From assembly GCF_006540085.1 (NCBI RefSeq), contig NZ_BJOG01000004.1, forward strand, positions 248,001 to 312,000: DNA of 64,000 nt, given 5' to 3'. The notes under the pieces are model-generated. The model saw only the letters and a list, made by a program, of their open reading frames with translations, did no database searches and was not told where the DNA came from. The stretch is from Microbacterium oxydans. Its GTDB lineage: Bacteria > Actinomycetota > Actinomycetes > Actinomycetales > Microbacteriaceae. Of the stretch, positions 1 through 9,215 are shown in pieces (position 1 is the stretch's first letter; each line of letters starts with the position of its first letter). Position numbers and translations under genes: made by a program.

Positions 1-413
1 TGACGGTGATCGCCACCGCGTCGAATCCGCAGTTCACCGTGAGCCGGGTCGACATCGACCGTGAGGGGCCCACCTACACGATCGACACGCTGCGCGATCT
101 GAAGCGTGATCGCCCGGATGCGGACCTCTTCTTCATCACCGGAGCCGACGCCGTGGCGCAAATTCTCAGTTGGAGGGACCATGATGAGTTGTGGGAGTTG
201 GCCCACTTCGTCGCGGTCTCGCGCCCGGGACACGTCCTGAGCACCGACGGCCTCCCGAGCGACAACGTCAGCCAACTGGAAGTGCCGGCGCTGTCGATCT
301 CATCGACGGACTGCCGTGAACGCGTTCGCGACGATCAGCCGGTCTGGTATCTGGTCCCTGATGGGGTCGTTCAGTACATAGCGAAGCATCATCTGTATCG
401 GAGCAAGGCATGA
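1..413 (+). CDS. nadD: Nicotinate-nucleotide adenylyltransferase, C-terminal part
   Basis: The gene is cut by the window edge: the reading frame is open from base 3 and the internal GTG at 6 is not a believable start. The enzyme adenylylates nicotinate mononucleotide from ATP to make deamido-NAD in NAD synthesis. The visible part holds the family signatures [18 protein letters not shown] followed by a Trp in SWRDHDEL, the SRPGH segment and the late [10 protein letters not shown] motif that helps hold ATP. The stop codon overlaps the next gene by 4 bases (ATGA), so the two are translationally coupled. nadD followed by a membrane protein and rsfS is the usual actinobacterial order, which supports the call. 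Confidence 0.93.
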   Translation, partial: TVIATASNPQFTVSRVDIDREGPTYTIDTLRDLKRDRPDADLFFITGADAVAQILSWRDHDELWELAHFVAVSRPGHVLSTDGLPSDNVSQLEVPALSISSTDCRERVRDDQPVWYLVPDGVVQYIAKHHLYRSKA

Positions 414-1573
414 GTACATCGGATCGCCAGGAGCAGGGTCCGCTGACGCGCAAGCAGCTGCGGGAGATCCGTCTGACGGGTTCGACCCCCGTCATCACCA
501 GCGAGGAGGCCGCCGCCGCGGCGGAAGCCGCGCCCCCCGCGCCGCCACTGCCTCGGGCCGCCGACCCCGTGGAGGTCGCACCGGCACCGGTCGTCGACGC
601 CGCGAACGGTGACGCACCGCTCACGCGTCGTCAGGTGCGCGAGCTCGAGAAGGTCCGCACGGCCTCCGTGCCGGTGGTCACACCGGAAGGCACCTCGGAA
701 GACGGCGTCGCTGCTGCCGGCGACGGGGAAGCGGAGCAGCCCGCCGAAGCGGGCCCCTCAGACGCCGCTGCCGCGCCCGCGGAGATCGTGTCGGGCGTTC
801 CTGACTTCACCCGCAACGAAGAGCCGGGCGATGCCGACGACGACGACGATGATGATGACGTCGCCGTAGAGCCCGTCCGGGCATCGGTCGCCGCAGACGC
901 GGTGGGCGAGGTCCCGCTGGAGACCACGGCGGCGTCCACGGGCGATGAGGACGATGTGGCTGCGGCCCTCGGGCTTCCCGCCCAGGCAGAGGACGCCGGC
1001 GAGCAGGATCCTGACGACGTGCTCGCCGATGTCGACGACGCCGGGGATGAGGTCGTCGGCGACGCACGCCCGACCGTCAACTCCGCTTTCGGCGAGGGGC
1101 TGCTCGCAGACGCTCCCGACCCGCACGCGCCCTTCCGCCCGTCTTTCGATGAGCTGCTCACGGTCGGCGACTCGACCGGCTCCCAGCACTCCGCGCCGAA
1201 TGCGCTGATCTTCACACCCTCTCCCGGAGAGGGATCGCTCTCCGGTCCCGTCGCATCGACCGGCGAGATCCTCGTGACGGGGTCGTATGAACTGCCGCAG
1301 GGCATGGGTTCGCAGGGCCACGCACTCGGAACCACCGACGGCAAGGATGTCGACGCCGTTCTCATCGACGGCGAGCTTCCCCCCGCGTCGTCGCCTACGC
1401 CGATCGCCGCCAGCTCGGCGGTCAGCACCATCAAGCCCGCCGGCGAGGTGATCCGTCCGCCGGCGCCTGAGAAGGGCAACCGGCTGATGATCACCCTGGC
1501 GATCGTCGCCGGAGGGCTTGCCCTCGCTGTCGGTGTCGTCGTCATCATCGCCATCACCACGAATGTGTTCTGA
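410..1573 (+). CDS. Acidic low-complexity protein with one C-terminal TM segment
   Basis: 387 residues, function unknown. Two copies of a short basic motif open the protein: [19 protein letters not shown] at residues 12-30 and [20 protein letters not shown] at 71-90. A long Ala/Pro/Asp/Glu-rich stretch follows, including a run of eight Asp near residue 147, and looks disordered. A single hydrophobic helix (about 358-383) ends the protein, with only a few residues after it, so the bulk should lie in the cytoplasm as a tail-anchored protein. It overlaps nadD by 4 bases and rsfS by 1 base, so it belongs to that transcript. Proteins of this style occupy this slot in related genomes; I know no assigned role. 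Confidence 0.85.
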   Translation: MSTSDRQEQGPLTRKQLREIRLTGSTPVITSEEAAAAAEAAPPAPPLPRAADPVEVAPAPVVDAANGDAPLTRRQVRELEKVRTASVPVVTPEGTSEDGVAAAGDGEAEQPAEAGPSDAAAAPAEIVSGVPDFTRNEEPGDADDDDDDDDVAVEPVRASVAADAVGEVPLETTAASTGDEDDVAAALGLPAQAEDAGEQDPDDVLADVDDAGDEVVGDARPTVNSAFGEGLLADAPDPHAPFRPSFDELLTVGDSTGSQHSAPNALIFTPSPGEGSLSGPVASTGEILVTGSYELPQGMGSQGHALGTTDGKDVDAVLIDGELPPASSPTPIAASSAVSTIKPAGEVIRPPAPEKGNRLMITLAIVAGGLALAVGVVVIIAITTNVF

Positions 1574-1956
1574 TGCAATCACCTGAAACCGCCGAAGAGA
1601 TGCTGCGTCTGGCAGCACAGGCCGCCGTCGACAAGGGCGGAGAGGATCTCGTCGCACTCAACGTCTCCGAGCCGCTTCCGCTCGTCGACATCTTCCTGCT
1701 CGTCACCGGAAACAGCGAGCGCAATGTCGCCGCGATCGCCGACGAGATCGAAGACCGCCTGATCGAGTCCGGGCACAAGCGCGTCCGCCGAGAGGGTCGG
1801 GCGGAGGCTCGCTGGGTGCTGCTCGATTTCGGTGACCTGATCGTGCACGTGTTCCACCAGGAGGAGCGCGTGTACTACGGGCTGGAGCGTCTGTGGAAGG
1901 ACTGCCCCGTCGTTCCGATCGACGTGGCGGTGCCTGCCGCCACCGACCAGGGCTGA
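1573..1956 (+). CDS. rsfS: Ribosomal silencing factor RsfS
   Basis: 127 residues, the normal length for the RsfS/DUF143 family. It binds uL14 on the 50S subunit and blocks joining to 30S, lowering translation when nutrients run out. Family features are visible: an N-terminal helix rich in Ala, the core DIFLLVTGNSERNVAAIADE, the basic loop GRAEARWVLLDFGDLIVHVF and the C-terminal YYGLERLW motif. The ATG at 1573 shares its A with the upstream TGA, and the start lies exactly where the family alignment begins. Co-transcription with nadD links cofactor synthesis to ribosome regulation, as is common in bacteria. Confidence 0.96.
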   Translation: MQSPETAEEMLRLAAQAAVDKGGEDLVALNVSEPLPLVDIFLLVTGNSERNVAAIADEIEDRLIESGHKRVRREGRAEARWVLLDFGDLIVHVFHQEERVYYGLERLWKDCPVVPIDVAVPAATDQG

Positions 1957-1957
1957 C

Positions 1958-2647
1958 GTGTCAACGCACCTCGTCACCGGTGCGGGTTCCGGCATAGGGG
2001 CTGTTCTCGCTGGACGGCTCCTGGATCGCGGCGACGACGTCGTGGCGCTCGCCCGCGATGCCGGGCGTGCCAGACAGATCGCGGAGACGCTTCCCGGAGC
2101 TTCCGTCCTCGTCGGAGACCTCTCCCAGCCGGGGCGACTGTCGTGGGCGCTGTCGAAGCAGCACCTGCCCGAGCGGATCGATGCGCTCGTCCACGTCGCC
2201 GGCGTCGTCGACCTCGGCGATGTGGCTGATCTCGCTCCCGCGCTGTGGGAGCAGCAGCTCGCCGTGAATCTCATCGCCCCTGCCGAGCTCACGCGCCTGC
2301 TTCTGCCCGTCCTGCGCGTGTCACAGGGGCAGATCGTGTTCGTCAACTCGGGAGCGGGCCTCCGCGCCAACGCCGGGTGGTCGGCGTATGCGGCGTCGAA
2401 GCACGGTCTCCGTGCGCTTGCCGATGCGCTGCGCGCCGAGGAGGCCGCGCACGGAGTGCGGGTGACGTCGATCTATCCCGGCCGCACAGCCACTCCCATG
2501 CAGGAGCGCGTGCACCAGCAGGAGGGCCAGGACTACGACGCCGAGCGGTTCATCACGCCGGACGCGGTCGCCACGACCATCCTCACGGCGCTCGATCTTC
2601 CACGCGATGCGGAGATCACCGACCTCACGGTGCGACCGGGGCGCTGA
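1958..2647 (+). CDS. Short-chain dehydrogenase/reductase
   Basis: 229 residues, classical SDR Rossmann fold. The cofactor motif TGAGSGIG sits near the N terminus, NSGAG carries the structural Ser/Asn region, and YAASKHG supplies the catalytic Tyr and Lys. The GTG start is one base after the rsfS stop, so it is probably read through from that operon. The sequence after the cofactor motif (ARDAGRARQ) has basic residues that favour NADP(H). Substrate cannot be told. It ends 18 bases from the convergent ATPase gene with no obvious hairpin between them. Confidence 0.88.
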   Translation: MSTHLVTGAGSGIGAVLAGRLLDRGDDVVALARDAGRARQIAETLPGASVLVGDLSQPGRLSWALSKQHLPERIDALVHVAGVVDLGDVADLAPALWEQQLAVNLIAPAELTRLLLPVLRVSQGQIVFVNSGAGLRANAGWSAYAASKHGLRALADALRAEEAAHGVRVTSIYPGRTATPMQERVHQQEGQDYDAERFITPDAVATTILTALDLPRDAEITDLTVRPGR

Positions 2648-2665
2648 CTCCGCGCTGCTCCGCGT

Positions 2666-4333
2666 TCACGCGCTCATTCGGGTGCGGCGCGCGAGCATGC
2701 CCCGGTCGGCGCGTGTCTGGGGAGGAATGGCCGAGAGCAACGACCGGGTGTAGGGGTGCTCTGCGCGAAGGTAGACGTCTTCGGTCTCACCGATCTCGAC
2801 CATCTCGCCCAGGTACATGACCGCGACGCGGTCGGCGATGTGCCGCACGAGGGAGAGATCGTGCGCGATGAAGACGATCGACATTCCCAGTCGCTCCCGC
2901 AGCTCGCACAGTAGGTCGATGATCTGTGCGCGGATCGACACATCCAGCGCAGAGACGGGTTCGTCGCACACCAGGACGTCCGGGTCGAGTGCGAGTGCCC
3001 GAGCGATGCCGATGCGCTGACGCTGTCCGCCGGAGAACTGGTGCGGGAAACGCGAACCCATCTCGGCGGTGAGGCCGACGAGTTCCAGCAGCTCGGCGAC
3101 GCGCTCGCGCCTGCTCGACGGCGTTCCCGAGTGCGTCGCGGCGAGCGGTTCGGCGATGATCTGCTGCACGGTCATCCGAGGGTTGAGTGACATGTAGGGG
3201 TCCTGGAACACCATCTGCACCCCACGCCGCAGGATCTTCCGATCGCGGAGCCGCCCTCTCGTCACATCCTGGTCGCGGTAGCGCAGGGTTCCCGCATCGG
3301 GGGAGTCGAGCCCGACCAGCATCCGCGCCAGAGTCGACTTGCCGCTTCCGGACTCGCCGACGATCGCCAGGATCTCGCCCTGGCGGAGGTCGAGGTCGAC
3401 GTCGGCTACCGCGGCGACCCGGTGCGCACGGCGCCCGCTTCCCGAACGGAAGGTGCGCTCGAGGCCGCGTCCCTCCAGGATCGGCGGGGTGTCGGCATCC
3501 TGCGCCGCCGGGCTCACATCTCGCGGCATCGAGTTCAGCAGCTGCACCGTGTACGGATGCTGCGGCTCGGTGAGCACGACGTCGGCGGATCCCGTTTCGA
3601 CGATGCGACCGGTGCGCATGACGGCGACCTGATCCGCGACCTCCATCACGACACCGAGGTCGTGCGTGATGAGCAGGATCCCCATTCCGAGTCGATCACG
3701 CAGGGAGAGCAGCAGATCGAGGATCTGGGCCTGCACCGTCACATCGAGCGCGGTCGTCGGCTCATCCGCGATGATGAGATCAGGGTCCAGCGCGATCGCC
3801 ATGGCGATCAGGATGCGCTGGCGCTGGCCGCCGGAGAACTGGTGCGGGTAATCGTGCACACGCCTGTCGGGGGAGGGGATACCGACGAGGGCCAGCAGCT
3901 CGACCGCGCGCGCCTGGGCGGCGCTCCGGCCGATGCTGCGGTGAGCACGGATCAGATCGATGATCTGATCGCCGATGCTGAGGACCGGATTCAACGCGGA
4001 AAGGGCGTCCTGCATGACCAGGCTGACGTGCACACCCCGCAGGCGCCTGTGCTGTTCGGCGGAGAGGGAGAGGAGATCGGTCCCGCTGAGCGTCAGGGTG
4101 TCCGCCTCCACATCCCCGTTGTCGATGAGGCCCATGATCGCGCGGGCGGTCATGGACTTTCCTGATCCGGACTCGCCCAGCAGCGCGAAGACCTCGCCCC
4201 GGCGCACGGTGATGTCGATGCCATCGACCACGCGGTTGCGCCGGCCTTCGCCGGTGAGGGTGACGGTGAGTCCCTTGACGTCCAGGACGACGGTGTTCCG
4301 GGGGGCGGGTGCGTTCTCCATGGGTGCCATCAT
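2666..4333 (-). CDS. Dipeptide/oligopeptide ABC transporter, fused two-NBD ATPase
   Basis: 555 residues carrying two full ABC domains (DppD-like then DppF-like). Each has a Walker A (GESGSGKS), an SGGQRQR signature and a Walker B ending in [15 protein letters not shown] in the first half, [12 protein letters not shown] in the second. It powers import through the permeases at 7348-9206. The frame is open to 4516, but ATG 4333 is preferred: GGAAG lies 5 bases upstream, and the extra 61 residues would run through the divergent promoter region. ATG 4330 and ATG 4321 are alternatives. The gene points away from the rest of its system, sharing a 157-base intergenic region with the dipeptidase gene. 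Confidence 0.92.
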   Translation of the reverse strand: MMAPMENAPAPRNTVVLDVKGLTVTLTGEGRRNRVVDGIDITVRRGEVFALLGESGSGKSMTARAIMGLIDNGDVEADTLTLSGTDLLSLSAEQHRRLRGVHVSLVMQDALSALNPVLSIGDQIIDLIRAHRSIGRSAAQARAVELLALVGIPSPDRRVHDYPHQFSGGQRQRILIAMAIALDPDLIIADEPTTALDVTVQAQILDLLLSLRDRLGMGILLITHDLGVVMEVADQVAVMRTGRIVETGSADVVLTEPQHPYTVQLLNSMPRDVSPAAQDADTPPILEGRGLERTFRSGSGRRAHRVAAVADVDLDLRQGEILAIVGESGSGKSTLARMLVGLDSPDAGTLRYRDQDVTRGRLRDRKILRRGVQMVFQDPYMSLNPRMTVQQIIAEPLAATHSGTPSSRRERVAELLELVGLTAEMGSRFPHQFSGGQRQRIGIARALALDPDVLVCDEPVSALDVSIRAQIIDLLCELRERLGMSIVFIAHDLSLVRHIADRVAVMYLGEMVEIGETEDVYLRAEHPYTRSLLSAIPPQTRADRGMLARRTRMSA

Positions 4334-4354
4334 GCCAGCTTCCAGCCTCTGAAT

Positions 4355-4386
4355 TGTTTCGAACAGGAAACATTTCGTCTGGAAAT
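4355..4386. promoter_or_regulatory. Tandem TTTC-GAAA inverted repeats, candidate operator
   Basis: Two adjacent inverted repeats lie between the divergent ATPase and dipeptidase genes: TGTTTC-N6-GAAACA at 4355-4372 and ATTTC-N5-GAAAT at 4372-4386. They share TTTC/GAAA half-sites and touch, as expected for a dimeric or tetrameric repressor binding side by side. The double Lrp-type regulator encoded at 11319 in the same module is the obvious candidate, but this link is inferred from position only. Confidence 0.45.
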
Positions 4387-4397
4387 AATCACAGCTG

Positions 4398-4426
4398 TTG
4401 ACATCTATGCCGAAATCCTCCAGATT
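4398..4426 (+). promoter_or_regulatory. Candidate promoter of the dipeptidase operon
   Basis: A perfect -35 box TTGACA (4398-4403) is followed after 17 bases by a weak -10 (CAGATT, 4421-4426). It lies just downstream of the tandem operator and about 65 bases before the GTG start at 4491, so repressor bound there would sit next to RNA polymerase. Confidence 0.4.
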
Positions 4427-4490
4427 CGAGGAAACTCCCGCTTGGTGACCGAGTGGGCCACCCGCATCATCGAACCGAAGGAGCGCATCC

Positions 4491-5696
4491 GTGCTCGAAC
4501 AAGCTGGCCGGTACACCGGCTACACCGCGTACGACTATCTGGAAGCCGGCAAGGACTACCGCGAATTCCGCTACGCCAAGCAGATCGGCCGCGTCCCGGC
4601 TTACGATCTCGGCCTGAGCGATGCGCAGCGCGAACGCACCGAGCGCCTGCTCCGCGAGGAGACCGTGATCTCCCTGCACGAGCACGTGCAGGTCTTCCCC
4701 GAGGACATGGGCGAGCTACGCGACCACATCCGCCAGGGTCGCGAACCCACCGGCTACCAGGGTCTCGCCCGTTCCGGACTCACGGCCGTGTTCGACAACG
4801 GTATGGACGGCACCTGCTGCATCTCGAGCGACGCAGGGTGGAAGTACCAGGACGTGCTGTTCGACCTCGGTGTTCGCATGGCCGACCTCGCGCACCAGGA
4901 CTTCGTGATCAAGGCCGAGTCGATCAAGGACATCCGCCACGCGGCGGAGACCGGCCGAGTCGCGCACATCTTCGCGCTCGAGGCGTCGACCATGATCGAG
5001 AACGAGGTCGACCGCCTCGACGTGCTGTACGGCTTCGGCGTGCGTCAGATGGGCATCGCCTACTCCGAGGCCAACATGCTCGGAGGCGGACTGAAGGAGC
5101 GGGGCGACGGCGGACTGACATACTTCGGCGAGCGCGCGGTCGAGCGGATGAACAAGCTCGGCATCGCGATCGACATCTCCCACTCCGGGGACCAGACGTG
5201 CCTCGATGTGATCGCCCACTCGACGAAGCCGGTCTTCATCACGCACGCCGGTGCTCGTGGGCTGTGGCCGACCAACCGCATGAAGACCGACGAGACGATC
5301 ATCGAGTGCGCCAAGCGCGGCGGTGTGATCGGCATCGAGGCGGCTCCGCACACCACCATCTCGCCCCAGCACCCGAAGCACTCGCTGGAGTCGGTGATGG
5401 ATCACTTCCAGTACTGCGTCGACCTGGTGGGCCTGGAGCACGTGAGCTTCGGACCGGACACGCTGTTCGGGGACCACGTCGGCCTTCACGACGCGTTCTC
5501 CTCGAACCTGTCGCTAGGGCAGGCGCACGCCAACGTCGACTACGAGAAGCAGCCGTACGTCGACGGCATCGAGAACCCGGCCGAAGCCTTCTACAACATC
5601 ATCGGCTGGCTTGTGAAGCACGACTACTCCGACGACGAGATTCGCGCCGTCGTCGGAGGGAACACCATGCGCGTACTCGAGGAGGTCTGGGTCTGA
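4491..5696 (+). CDS. Peptidase M19 (membrane-dipeptidase family) enzyme
   Basis: 401 residues, renal dipeptidase-like metallo-amidohydrolase fold, probably cytoplasmic as no signal peptide is visible. Zinc-site elements are present: Glu164 in FALEAS, His231 in DISHS, His252 in ITHAGARGL and Asp323 in FGPDT. The first ligand motif, normally HxD, reads His63-Glu-His65, so one ligand is changed. Members cleave dipeptides, often with a D-residue at the C-terminal position, or related amides. GTG 4491 has AAGGAG 7 bases upstream. The stop overlaps the binding-protein ATG by one base, so the enzyme is co-expressed with the importer and likely acts on its cargo. Confidence 0.85.
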   Translation: MLEQAGRYTGYTAYDYLEAGKDYREFRYAKQIGRVPAYDLGLSDAQRERTERLLREETVISLHEHVQVFPEDMGELRDHIRQGREPTGYQGLARSGLTAVFDNGMDGTCCISSDAGWKYQDVLFDLGVRMADLAHQDFVIKAESIKDIRHAAETGRVAHIFALEASTMIENEVDRLDVLYGFGVRQMGIAYSEANMLGGGLKERGDGGLTYFGERAVERMNKLGIAIDISHSGDQTCLDVIAHSTKPVFITHAGARGLWPTNRMKTDETIIECAKRGGVIGIEAAPHTTISPQHPKHSLESVMDHFQYCVDLVGLEHVSFGPDTLFGDHVGLHDAFSSNLSLGQAHANVDYEKQPYVDGIENPAEAFYNIIGWLVKHDYSDDEIRAVVGGNTMRVLEEVWV

Positions 5697-7315
5697 TGAA
5701 GTACAGCAAGTTCCTCGCCCTCGGTGCGGCCGCGGCTCTCGCTGTCGGTCTCGCCGCGTGCGCCCCGTCCGCGCCGGAACCGGGGGAGTCGTCCGGCTCC
5801 ACCGGTCCGAGCGACGAGACGATCAGCATCGGCACGACGACGGATGTCGTGAACTTCAACCCGGTGCTCGGCAACAGCAGAACGGATTCGTGGATCACGA
5901 ACCTGATGTATCCGCACCTGCTGAGCATCAGCGACGACGGCAGCAAGGAAGCCCACGTGGCCACGGATTGGGGCTACGTGGATGACACCACGGGCTTCTA
6001 CGAGATCCGCGACGACCTCACCTGGAGCGACGGCGAGCCCCTCACCGCCGAAGACGTGGCGTGGACCCTGAACGCGGTCAAGCGCGATCAGGCCCCCGGC
6101 ACGTTCTACGGACAGCTCGGCAACCTCGACACCGCGACAGCCGTGTCGGACACCCGTGTCGAGCTCACTCTCACCCAGCCGGACTCGTCCATCGTCGAGG
6201 AGATCGGGTTCTGGGGTGTCGTCGTCCCGCAGCACGTCTTCGAGCCGAAGGGATCGATCGCCGAGTTCGCGAACGACGGCAGCGACGGGGGATGGGTGGG
6301 CATGGGCCCGTTCATCATGAGCGACTTCCAGGTGGGTCAGCACTACACGCTGAAGCGCGTCGAGGACTACCCGCTCGTCAAGGGCGGCGTCCCCGGACCC
6401 GCCGAGGTCGTGTATCGCGTGTATCCGGACGTGAACACCGAGATCCTGGCACTGCAGAGCGGCGAGATCGATGTGATCGCGAACGCGCTGCCGCCGGCAC
6501 AGGTCGAGCAGCTCGGCAACACCGACGGTCTGCAGGTCATCGAGGCTCCGGGGCTCGGCTACGCCCACCTGGTCTACAACATGGACAGGCCGGACCTCGC
6601 GAAGACCGAGGTCCGTCAGGCACTCGCCCATGCCGTCGACTACGACGCGATCCGCACTGTCGTGCTGCAAGGGCAGGCCGTCTCGACGGGCTCCAGTGCG
6701 CTGATGCCGGTGCTCGCGAAGTACTACGACAAGTCGGTCAAGGAGTACGAGTTCGACCCCGAGAAGTCGCGCTCGCTCATGGAGAAGGCCGGCTACGCGG
6801 CGGACGCGAGCGGGAAGTTCCCGGTCTCGTTCCGGCTGATCTACTCGCTGCAGGACAGCGTCACCAGCCAGTGGGCCCAGATGGTGAAGGACAGCGCGGC
6901 AGAAGCCGGCATCACGATCGAGCTGCAGGGCACCGAGCGCAACACCTACCTCTCCATGACAAGCGAGGGCGACTACGACATCTATGCGGGCAACTTCGCC
7001 ATCATGGACGACCCGGTGACGAACTTCTCGCTGTCGTATCTCCCCGGCGGGGCGATCAACTACACGCACGTGGACGATCCCGACCTCAACGCCCTGATCG
7101 AGGAGGGAATGGTCACCTTCGACCAGGACGAGAAGATCTCGATCATGCGCAAGGCGAACAAGATCGTCCATGAGCAGGTCTACGACAACATCATGTACAC
7201 GCAGAACCTGTTCTTCGCAGCCAGCGACGAGTGGGCCGGCTTCATCGCGAAGCCGAGCGAGCTGCTCTCGATCGTGAACCCGCTCTCGCTCGCGAGCGCG
7301 CACCCGGTCGAGTAA
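5696..7315 (+). CDS. Peptide ABC transporter substrate-binding lipoprotein
   Basis: 539 residues, SBP family 5 (DppA/OppA-like). It starts with a lipoprotein signal: basic N terminus, hydrophobic core and the lipobox LAAC near residue 22, so it is tethered outside the membrane and hands ligand to the two permeases downstream. Typical family blocks are present, such as TWSDGEPLTAEDVAWTLN and VRQALAHAVDYDAI. The frame stays open upstream inside the dipeptidase gene, but the ATG overlapping its TGA, followed at once by the signal peptide, fixes the start. Substrate is unknown; the hydrolases around it suggest short peptides or peptide-like amides. Confidence 0.93.
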   Translation: MKYSKFLALGAAAALAVGLAACAPSAPEPGESSGSTGPSDETISIGTTTDVVNFNPVLGNSRTDSWITNLMYPHLLSISDDGSKEAHVATDWGYVDDTTGFYEIRDDLTWSDGEPLTAEDVAWTLNAVKRDQAPGTFYGQLGNLDTATAVSDTRVELTLTQPDSSIVEEIGFWGVVVPQHVFEPKGSIAEFANDGSDGGWVGMGPFIMSDFQVGQHYTLKRVEDYPLVKGGVPGPAEVVYRVYPDVNTEILALQSGEIDVIANALPPAQVEQLGNTDGLQVIEAPGLGYAHLVYNMDRPDLAKTEVRQALAHAVDYDAIRTVVLQGQAVSTGSSALMPVLAKYYDKSVKEYEFDPEKSRSLMEKAGYAADASGKFPVSFRLIYSLQDSVTSQWAQMVKDSAAEAGITIELQGTERNTYLSMTSEGDYDIYAGNFAIMDDPVTNFSLSYLPGGAINYTHVDDPDLNALIEEGMVTFDQDEKISIMRKANKIVHEQVYDNIMYTQNLFFAASDEWAGFIAKPSELLSIVNPLSLASAHPVE

Positions 7316-7347
7316 CAACCACCGAAATCTCGAGGAAGGTCGCCCGG

Positions 7348-8310
7348 GTGTCCCGAGCATCGTTCATTCTCCGTCGCGCCGGTCGCGGTCTGCTCACGAT
7401 CTGGTTCGCCGTGACCGTGACGTTCCTGCTGCTGCGTCTGCTTCCCGGCGACCCGGCGCTGGCGCTGGCGAGTCCGAACATGACGGACGACATCCGGGCG
7501 ACCATCCTCGAGCAGTACGGTCTGGACCAGCCCCTGATCGTGCAGTACGGGCTCTACATGTGGCAGCTGCTGCAGGGGAACCTCGGCATCTCTTTCACAC
7601 AGTCGATCCCGGTCACGGACGTCCTGCTGCAGCGGTTGCCGTGGACGCTCCTGCTGACCATCACGGCGCTGGTGCTCACGATCCTCATCGGAGTACCGCT
7701 GGGTGTGGCCGCGGCTTCCCACAAGGGACGGTTCGTCGATAGGGCGGTGCAGGTGCTCGGAGTCACCGGGCAGTCGCTGTTCGTGCCGAGCGTCGCGATC
7801 CTGCTGCTGTTCGTGTTCGGTCGGAATCTGGGGTGGTTCCCGATCGGTGGGGCCTACACCAACAACACCTACGGCTTCGAGTGGTATCTGAGCGTCGCGC
7901 AGCACCTCGTCCTGCCGGCGGTGTCGCTCATGCTCATCCAGGTGGGCTCCTACGTCCTGACGATGCGATCGACGTTGATCGAGACGCTCGGCGAGGACTA
8001 CATCCTCCTCGCCAAGGCGAACGGCATCCGCGGCAGCCGCATCCTCTGGAAGCATGCGTTGCGCAACGCCCTGCTCCCGACCACCACCCTGATCGGACTG
8101 CAGCTCGGCTTCCTGGTCGGCGGCGCCGTGCTCACGGAGACGGTGTTCGCCTACCCCGGCATCGGCCGTGGCATCTACGAAGCAGTCACCCAGCTCGACT
8201 TCCCCGTCCTGCAGGGTGCGTTCCTCATGCTCGCCGTCACGGTGGTCGTGGCGAACACCATCACCGACATCATCTACGGCTACCTGGACCCGAGAGTGAA
8301 GACCTCATGA
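7348..8310 (+). CDS. Peptide ABC transporter permease (DppB type)
   Basis: 320 residues with six predicted TM helices and the BPD_transp_1 domain. The N-terminal ILRRAGRGLLTIWFAVTVTF and the GDPA motif are typical of DppB/OppB, and the cytoplasmic EAA loop (TLGEDYILLAKANGIRGSRI) that docks the ATPase is clear. GTG 7348 is chosen because GAGGAAGG lies 8 bases upstream and the first residues fit the family; the frame extends back to 7231 but that would overlap the binding protein. It forms the channel with the next gene, which it overlaps by 4 bases. Confidence 0.93.
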   Translation: MSRASFILRRAGRGLLTIWFAVTVTFLLLRLLPGDPALALASPNMTDDIRATILEQYGLDQPLIVQYGLYMWQLLQGNLGISFTQSIPVTDVLLQRLPWTLLLTITALVLTILIGVPLGVAAASHKGRFVDRAVQVLGVTGQSLFVPSVAILLLFVFGRNLGWFPIGGAYTNNTYGFEWYLSVAQHLVLPAVSLMLIQVGSYVLTMRSTLIETLGEDYILLAKANGIRGSRILWKHALRNALLPTTTLIGLQLGFLVGGAVLTETVFAYPGIGRGIYEAVTQLDFPVLQGAFLMLAVTVVVANTITDIIYGYLDPRVKTS

Positions 8311-9206
8311 CCGCTCCGATGCCCTCCGCAGAGGCCCTGACCCCGAGTGAGCCGACCGCTGCAGGCAGCGAGCGGGCGAGCGCCCACACCTGGCGTGCGT
8401 TCCGCCGTGACCCGCTCGGCATGATCTCCCTCGGACTGCTGATCCTGCTCGTGATCGTGGCTCTCGCCGCGCCTCTGATCGCTCCGTATCCGGCCAGCTA
8501 CGGACCCGACGTACTGCGTCCGCCGAGCGGTGACCACTGGTTCGGCACCGATGCTCTCGGGCGGGACGTGTTCTCCGAGGTGATCTGGGGCACGCAGCAG
8601 AGTGTGCTGGTGGCCGTGGCGGCCTCGCTGATCGCGATCGTCTTCGGCACGATCATCGCGGTCCTCGGAGCGTACTTCCGCAAGCTCGACAGCTTCATCA
8701 GCGTGATCGTCGACATGACGCTCTCGCTCCCCGTGCTGCCGCTCATGATCCTGATCGCCGCGTTGGTGGGGCCGAGCACATCGACCATCATCTTCGTGGT
8801 CGCCGCGTTCTCCTGGCCGGAGGTCACCCGCCTCGTGCGTTCTCAAGCGCTCACGGTGGTCGGTCTGCCCTACGTCGACGCGTCGCGGCTGATGACCACG
8901 TCTCCGGTGTGGATCATCACCAAGCACGTGCTGCCCGCTGTGACCCCGGTGGTCGTCGTCTCCGTGGTGGTGACGGCCTCACGGGCTGTGCTCTCGGCCG
9001 CGGGACTGGCCTTCCTCGGCCTCGGCGACCCGACGACCTGGTCCTGGGGGCGCATCCTCTACGAGGCGCAGCAGGCCGGTGCGATGGTCAGCGCCTGGTG
9101 GCTGACGCTCTTCCCCTCGATCGCGATCCTCATCCTGGTGCTCTCCGCGACACTGCTCTCGATCGCCTACAACGACGCGCGCAACCCGCGCCACCTCGCC
9201 CGATAG
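8307..9206 (+). CDS. Peptide ABC transporter permease (DppC type)
   Basis: 299 residues: a hydrophilic N-terminal tail of about 40 residues, then six TM helices. DppC/OppC traits include FRRDPLGMISLG before TM1, the periplasmic HWFGTDALGRDVFSEVIWG motif and a cytoplasmic ATPase-docking loop near VGLPYVDASRLM. ATG 8307 overlaps the preceding stop (ATGA). It completes the importer formed by the binding protein at 5696 and the divergent ATPase. Confidence 0.93.
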   Translation: MTAPMPSAEALTPSEPTAAGSERASAHTWRAFRRDPLGMISLGLLILLVIVALAAPLIAPYPASYGPDVLRPPSGDHWFGTDALGRDVFSEVIWGTQQSVLVAVAASLIAIVFGTIIAVLGAYFRKLDSFISVIVDMTLSLPVLPLMILIAALVGPSTSTIIFVVAAFSWPEVTRLVRSQALTVVGLPYVDASRLMTTSPVWIITKHVLPAVTPVVVVSVVVTASRAVLSAAGLAFLGLGDPTTWSWGRILYEAQQAGAMVSAWWLTLFPSIAILILVLSATLLSIAYNDARNPRHLAR

Positions 9207-9215
9207 GAGTCCGTG

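Noticed and set aside
830..870. GAC/GAT run as a possible tandem repeat or contingency locus
   Set aside because: It encodes the Asp run of the acidic protein with mixed codons (GAC and GAT), so it is not a pure DNA repeat prone to slippage.
4442..7315. One 957-codon open frame covering the dipeptidase and binding-protein region
   Set aside because: The first 418 codons are the wrong frame of the M19 gene. The real gene in this frame starts at ATG 5696 with a lipoprotein signal.
7231..7347. An upstream extension of the first permease
   Set aside because: It would overlap the binding-protein gene by 85 bases, while GTG 7348 has a strong ribosome site.
5624..7360. A 578-codon minus-strand open frame
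   Set aside because: Antisense shadow of the binding-protein gene, which has clear family motifs and a signal peptide on the plus strand.
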